Origin: Desulfovibrio sp.
GTDB taxonomy: Bacteria > Desulfobacterota > Desulfovibrionia > Desulfovibrionales > Desulfovibrionaceae
Direction of reading: 5' to 3'
Length of the DNA stretch: 64,000 nucleotides
NCBI GenBank assembly: GCA_024683955.1
Contig: JAIKXS010000010.1
Span: 1 to 64,000, forward strand
The position numbers and the translations under genes were made by a program. This document shows, in pieces, positions 59,263 to 64,000 of this stretch (the stretch's first letter is position 1; each line of letters starts with the position of its first letter). Under the pieces are notes generated by a model. It saw nothing but the letters and a program-made list of their open reading frames with translations, did no database searches and had not been told where the DNA came from.

Positions 59263-60108
59263 ATGCAGGATCTTCTATCTTCACCGATCCTCTCTCATTC
59301 CCTCTCTCTTTTCCTCATTCTTGCCTGCTATCTCGTGGCAACGGTCACGGGGCTCACGGCCCTCTCTGCCCGCATGCCGCGTCTTCTCCTCTCCTCCTGC
59401 GTTCTTGCCCTCTTCGCCTTTCTCTTTCAGACAATGACCCTGATACTGGGTTACCACAAGACCTTTGGAGATGGGCTCAGCGGCGGCGCCTACCTGCAGC
59501 TTTTTGCCTGGTTCATCATGCTTGCCGCGGTCCTTCTCTGGTTCAAGCTCCGAAAACCCGCGGCCATGGCCCTCTCGAGTCCGCTCTGTGCAGCCCTCTT
59601 CGCCATGTCCATCCCCTATATGCAGCAGTCCATCCGTCTTCCGGATTCACTTAACTATTCCTTCTACATGCTCCATATGGGAACTCTCTTCGCCGCTCTG
59701 GCGCTCATGGCCGTAGCCTGCCTCGTCAGCATGCTCTTTCTTATCCTTGAACGCAGCATCAAGCGCAAGGAACGCGTCAAGGGGTTTCTGGAGGATATTC
59801 CGGCCCTTTCGGCCCTCGACACCGTCAACGGATTCTGTATTCTGGCAAGTTTTCCTCTCTATACCGTGGGCATTCTGACAGGAATTCTCAGTGCCAAGCC
59901 CGTCTTCGGGACAAGCTTCAGCGGGGATCCCAAGGAAATCGTCAGCATCCTTATCTGGCTTGTTCTGGCGTTTATCTTTCATTCCCGCATCGCAAGGGCA
60001 TGGAGCGGAAAAAAACCAGCCATCGCCATGATCTGCGTTTTTCTGCTGAGTCTGTTCTCCCTCTTTGTCGTCAATACGCTTATGCAGTCCCATCATACCT
60101 TTCACTAA
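59263..60108 (+). CDS. CcsA/HemX-type cytochrome c assembly membrane protein
   Basis: 8-TM ORF starting MQDLLSSPILSHSLSLFLILACYLVATVTGL; located immediately upstream of hemA. Confidence 0.85.
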   Translation: MQDLLSSPILSHSLSLFLILACYLVATVTGLTALSARMPRLLLSSCVLALFAFLFQTMTLILGYHKTFGDGLSGGAYLQLFAWFIMLAAVLLWFKLRKPAAMALSSPLCAALFAMSIPYMQQSIRLPDSLNYSFYMLHMGTLFAALALMAVACLVSMLFLILERSIKRKERVKGFLEDIPALSALDTVNGFCILASFPLYTVGILTGILSAKPVFGTSFSGDPKEIVSILIWLVLAFIFHSRIARAWSGKKPAIAMICVFLLSLFSLFVVNTLMQSHHTFH

Positions 60109-60120
60109 ACAACAATACGC

Positions 60121-61380
60121 ATGGACACTTCTATTTATCTTGTGGGTCTGAACCACCGCACCGCGGATGTGGATATCCGCGAACGTTTTGCCCTGACCAA
60201 TCATTGCAGCGGGGAGACCTGGTGTATTCCGGTCACGGAAACCATTAGGGAAAACATCATCCTCTCAACCTGTAACCGGGTCGAAGTTCTTGCCGTCGGC
60301 AGGGAGGGAACAAAGGAGGAAATTCTTTCCGCCTGGGCGAAGGCCAGGGAGGAGTCAAAGGAACTCCTTTCCTCCTGTACCTACGCCTACACGGGTGAAG
60401 AAGCCATACGCCATCTCTTTCTTGTGGCCTCAAGTCTCGATTCCATGGTTGTCGGAGAGCCGCAGATCCTTGGGCAGCTGAAAAAGGCCTATAAACAGGC
60501 CTCGTCCGCAAAAAAAACGGGTCCGATCCTGAACCGTCTCCTTCACAAGGCCTTTTCCGTGGCAAAACGCGTGCGCACGGAAACTGCCGTTGCCTCAAGC
60601 GCAGTATCCATAAGTTACGCTGCCGTGGAACTTGCGAAACGGATCTTCGGCGACATGGGAAAACACAGGGCCATGCTCATAGGAGCGGGGGAAATGGCCG
60701 AACTGGCGGCGAAGCATCTGCTTTCAGCCGGAATCAGAAATCTCTATGTGGCAAACAGAACCTTTTCCCGCGCCGAGGCCCTGGCCGATGAATTCGGTGG
60801 TAAGGCCATCCCCTTCGAGCAGATTTTCGAACACCTTTCATCAGTTGACATCATCATCACCTCGACCGGCTCGACCGAGCCGATCATTCGCGCCAAAAAT
60901 ATAACGGGTGTTTTGCATGAACGCAAAAACACCCCGATGTTCTTTATTGACATTGCCGTGCCCCGTGATGTTGACCCGGATGTCAACGGCATCGACAATG
61001 TCTATCTCTATGACATTGATGATCTGCAGGAAATTGTTGAGGACAACCTCACAAACCGTCAGGATGAAGCCAAAAAGGCGCGGAACATTGTTCAGGAAGA
61101 GGTGGAATACTACAACAGGTGGCTGAAAAGTCTTGAAATACAACCAACAATAGTTGCGCTTCTCAAGCAGCATGAAGACATGGCCATGGCGGAACTCGAA
61201 TACACGTCAAAGCATCTCAACCTGGATGAGGAGCAGATGGCCGCCCTGCGCGTCATGCTCTCCTCCCTCGTTAACAAGCTCGATCACGCCCCGCTCATGT
61301 ATCTCAAGGGGGAAAACAACCACAAGGAACAGCTTGAACGTATCGCTACCATACGTCACGTCTTTGGTCTGCCGTCCTGA
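60121..61380 (+). CDS. hemA: Glutamyl-tRNA reductase
   Basis: IYLVGLNHRTADVDIRERFAL; LSTCNRVEVLAV; SLDSMVVGEPQILGQLKKAY. Confidence 0.97.
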   Translation: MDTSIYLVGLNHRTADVDIRERFALTNHCSGETWCIPVTETIRENIILSTCNRVEVLAVGREGTKEEILSAWAKAREESKELLSSCTYAYTGEEAIRHLFLVASSLDSMVVGEPQILGQLKKAYKQASSAKKTGPILNRLLHKAFSVAKRVRTETAVASSAVSISYAAVELAKRIFGDMGKHRAMLIGAGEMAELAAKHLLSAGIRNLYVANRTFSRAEALADEFGGKAIPFEQIFEHLSSVDIIITSTGSTEPIIRAKNITGVLHERKNTPMFFIDIAVPRDVDPDVNGIDNVYLYDIDDLQEIVEDNLTNRQDEAKKARNIVQEEVEYYNRWLKSLEIQPTIVALLKQHEDMAMAELEYTSKHLNLDEEQMAALRVMLSSLVNKLDHAPLMYLKGENNHKEQLERIATIRHVFGLPS

Positions 61381-61385
61381 GCATC

Positions 61386-62456
61386 ATGCCGATAAAAAAC
61401 ACTCTGGAATCCCTTTCACCCTTCTCCGCACGATTTTGTCTGGACGTTGAAAAACACTGCCGTGATATCGGACTGCACGACTGTCATAGTATTCTGGCCA
61501 TCTCAGGCGGCGCCGATTCCACCGCCCTCGCCATGATTCTGGCTCTTCTGCGGAAACGACTCGGTCTCACGCTGTCGGCCGTGACCATCGATCACGGACT
61601 CCGCGAAGAGGCAAAAGAGGAGATCAGGGGTGTTTTACGACTCACAACGGCCCTCGGCATTCCGACCGTAACGGACTCGGTTGATGTCCGTGCCTGCGCG
61701 CGGAACTGGAAGATGGGAATAGAGGAAGCCGGGCGAAAAGCGCGCTACAAGGTCCTTGAGCGGGAACGCCTCCGCCTTGGAGCAGATCTCATATGCACAG
61801 GCCATCAGGCCGATGACCTGGCGGAAGACATTCTTATGCGCCTCCTTCGGGGAAGCGGATGGCCGGCCCTTGGCGGCATGAAGCCCCTCGACGCCAAACG
61901 CCACCTTGTCCGCCCCCTGCTCCCCGTTCCCGCAATGCGGCTCCGTCTTTTTTTGCAGGATATCGGTGTATCCTGGTTTGAGGACGCATCAAACAGCGAT
62001 GAGCGCTTCACGAGGAACCGTATCCGCCACACCCTTCTCCCCCTGGCAACGCAGGAAAACCCGAACTTTCTTTCCCACTGCCAAACACTTGCCTCCCTGG
62101 CATCTCTCGATGCGCAGTTCTTCTCCGCTGAACTTGAAAAGGCCCTCCGCAGCTGTCCCATCGAGCGGGAGGACGGCCCGGTTCTCCATCTCAAAAAAGA
62201 TCTTCTTGCCGCCCTCCATCCATCCCTGAGGCTTCGCCTCTATAAAATGGTGCTGACGGAGCTCATGAAGGAGGAAGGCATAGACGTCTTCGTCGGTTCC
62301 ACCCATCTTTTTGCCATTGAGAACTGTCTTGTCAAAAGGGGTTCAGGCGTTCTCTCCCTGCCGAAAGGCATCGAAGTCCGGATTGCAAGGCATGCCATAC
62401 GGATTCTTCGCACACCGACACCGCACACCTCATCAACAAAGAAGGTCATCAGCTGA
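61386..62456 (+). CDS. tilS: tRNA(Ile)-lysidine synthetase
   Basis: ILAISGGADSTALAMILALLRKRLGLTLSAVTIDHGLR; TGHQADDLAEDILMRLLRGSG. Confidence 0.95.
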   Translation: MPIKNTLESLSPFSARFCLDVEKHCRDIGLHDCHSILAISGGADSTALAMILALLRKRLGLTLSAVTIDHGLREEAKEEIRGVLRLTTALGIPTVTDSVDVRACARNWKMGIEEAGRKARYKVLERERLRLGADLICTGHQADDLAEDILMRLLRGSGWPALGGMKPLDAKRHLVRPLLPVPAMRLRLFLQDIGVSWFEDASNSDERFTRNRIRHTLLPLATQENPNFLSHCQTLASLASLDAQFFSAELEKALRSCPIEREDGPVLHLKKDLLAALHPSLRLRLYKMVLTELMKEEGIDVFVGSTHLFAIENCLVKRGSGVLSLPKGIEVRIARHAIRILRTPTPHTSSTKKVIS

Positions 62457-62568
62457 CATCCGGCAAGCCGGGAGTGCGGCATCCGTTGCCGTGCAAAAAT
62501 TGGCAGGGCCCAGGAGAGAATTTCCGCCGGGTGTACGAATGCATTGGCGTTCTCTCTCGGAGAATAAA

Positions 62569-62600
62569 GAAGCTCCCGCAGGATTTCCTGCGGGAGCTTC
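62569..62600. terminator. Bidirectional terminator between convergent tilS and the flavodoxin-like gene
   Basis: GAAGCTCCCGCAGG-attt-CCTGCGGGAGCTTC flanked by AATAAA/TTTATT. Confidence 0.9.
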
Positions 62601-62601
62601 T

Positions 62602-63261
62602 TTATTCGTGCGACGATGCAAGTTCACGGCCTATCCGGTAGGCCTCCTGACAGTCCAGCGGCCATTTGTTCGTACGGCTGGCCATCTTTGCCGACTCCTC
62701 AAAAATGGAGGACTCGTACCTGGAATAGTCGTCAAACTGGTAGGTATCGTAGGCCCAGAGCTGCCTCGGCTTCATACGAAAATGCTGGGTGATTGTCATC
62801 TCAAGCATATCAAGGCGCTCACGCATGCGAAACTGCTCCACGTGCGCCTCGGTCATGTTCATCGTGAGAAAAAGCGCCGACGGCATGACCTTCGGAAAAA
62901 CCGTGGGAATCTCCCGGCTGTAGAGATAGTTGGAAAAAAAGAGACGTTCAAAAAAGGCCAGGAACCCCGATGACACATTCATGAAATAGATCGGGGATCC
63001 AAGAAGAAGCGCATCCACCTCCCTGATTCTCTCAAGAACAGGTGAGAGATCGTCCTTCATGGCACAGATACCGTGCTCCCTGTCTTTGCGCTTACAGGAA
63101 AAGCAGCTGATACACCCTCTGTATCGCAGACGGTAGAGGTGCACAAGTTCCGTTTCGGCGCCGCAGTCACGGGCACCCTTCAACGCTTCTTCAAGAAGCG
63201 TCGCCGTATTTCCGCTGCGTCTCGGGCTTCCGTTGATGGCTAAAACTCGTTTTGCGGACAT
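62602..63261 (-). CDS. Flavodoxin-fold NAD(P)H-dependent oxidoreductase with Cys-rich insert
   Basis: RVLAINGSPRRSGNTATLLEEALKGA; GCISCFSCKRKDREHGICAMKDDLSPVLERIREVDALLLGSPIYFMNVS. Confidence 0.93.
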   Translation of the reverse strand: MSAKRVLAINGSPRRSGNTATLLEEALKGARDCGAETELVHLYRLRYRGCISCFSCKRKDREHGICAMKDDLSPVLERIREVDALLLGSPIYFMNVSSGFLAFFERLFFSNYLYSREIPTVFPKVMPSALFLTMNMTEAHVEQFRMRERLDMLEMTITQHFRMKPRQLWAYDTYQFDDYSRYESSIFEESAKMASRTNKWPLDCQEAYRIGRELASSHE

Positions 63262-63295
63262 ATTCTCCTCCTTTAAACACGAGGGCACCAGGGAT

Positions 63296-64000
63296 CTAGC
63301 TTCCGCTCTCAACCTTCCTGTAGAAGGCCACAACACGGCTTGCGATGCAATGTCCCCTGAGCCCCAGCGATTCCCGGAGCTCGAGCTGCGTTCCGTGCTC
63401 AACAAAGGCATCAGGGAGACCTATACGCAAAACGTGGACCCCGGAAAGACGTTCCTCGTCAGCAAGAAGCTCGAGAACGGCCGAGCCAAATCCTCCGGCA
63501 AGGACCCCGTCTTCGACCGTGACGAGATAACGAACACGTCCTGCAATCGAAAGAATCTCCTCGCGGGGAAGGGGCTTAACCCACACGGGGTCAAAGACCA
63601 TGGGAGAAAAGCCAAGCTCTTTTTCGATGGCAATGGCCGCCTCAAGAGAGGGGTGGACACGGTTTCCGCAGGGAATAAGGGCAATCTTCTCCCCCTCCCG
63701 CAAAAGCTCGCCGCGTCCCGTCTCAAGGATACGCGCCTCGGGCTCCAGTTCGACCCCGAATCCCACACCCCTCGGATAACGGAGTGCCACAGGACCCTCA
63801 ATGGCAAGGGCCGTTCTGAGGGCGTGCTGAAGCATGTTCTCATCCCGTGGGGCCAGGATCTGGAGATTCGGGATTTCCCTGAGATAGCTCATGTCAAAGA
63901 CGCCATGGTGGGTTGCGCCATCCTCGCCGACAAGACCTGCCCTGTCCACCGCAAAGGTCACGGGAAGGTTCTGCAGACAGACGTCATGGATGATCTGATC
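63296..64000 (-). CDS. dxs: 1-deoxy-D-xylulose-5-phosphate synthase, C-terminal part (truncated by window edge)
   Basis: DQIIHDVCLQNLPVTFAVDRAGLVGEDGATHHGVFDMSYLREIPNLQILAPRDE. Confidence 0.95.
   Translation of the reverse strand, partial: DQIIHDVCLQNLPVTFAVDRAGLVGEDGATHHGVFDMSYLREIPNLQILAPRDENMLQHALRTALAIEGPVALRYPRGVGFGVELEPEARILETGRGELLREGEKIALIPCGNRVHPSLEAAIAIEKELGFSPMVFDPVWVKPLPREEILSIAGRVRYLVTVEDGVLAGGFGSAVLELLADEERLSGVHVLRIGLPDAFVEHGTQLELRESLGLRGHCIASRVVAFYRKVESGS

Overview
The window reads as a chromosomal segment of a Desulfovibrionaceae-like deltaproteobacterium. That assignment is inferred from flagellin, IspDF, siroheme-synthase/HemX/HemA and HypDE content and was not tested by phylogeny. 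Bases ~1-22.5 kb form an accessory block of about 20 mostly uncharacterised exported or envelope proteins. These include a class A acid phosphatase, an MVL-type mannan-binding lectin domain, a DUF2207 protein, an internalin-like LRR protein, a TMEM43-family protein, a secreted nucleoside hydrolase overlapping a 5'-nucleotidase lipoprotein, and a Sel1-repeat protein. Bases ~24-38.8 kb are core genes: hypE, hypD, yigZ, relA/spoT, rapZ, hpf, rpoN, pyrG, a PurQ-like gene, a Nif3-like gene, a zinc-ribbon protein, the RNase P RNA and ispDF. Bases ~38.8-52 kb hold an acyl-CoA ligase, a STAS protein, a FapA/DUF342 protein and fliK-flgD flanked by four glycosyltransferases (two CgeB-like, two GT9). Bases ~52-64 kb hold ybgF, xerC, rnc, flagellin with a good sigma-54 promoter, siroheme/heme genes, tilS, a flavodoxin-like protein and the 3' part of dxs. 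No tRNA, CRISPR array or intact mobile element was seen. A degenerate TnpB-like C-terminal remnant may lie near 9.6 kb. The best leads are the exported-protein island (including the MVL lectin), the ~10 kb minus-strand operon with pyrG where lptB normally sits upstream of rpoN and no ptsN, and several strong non-coding inverted repeats.
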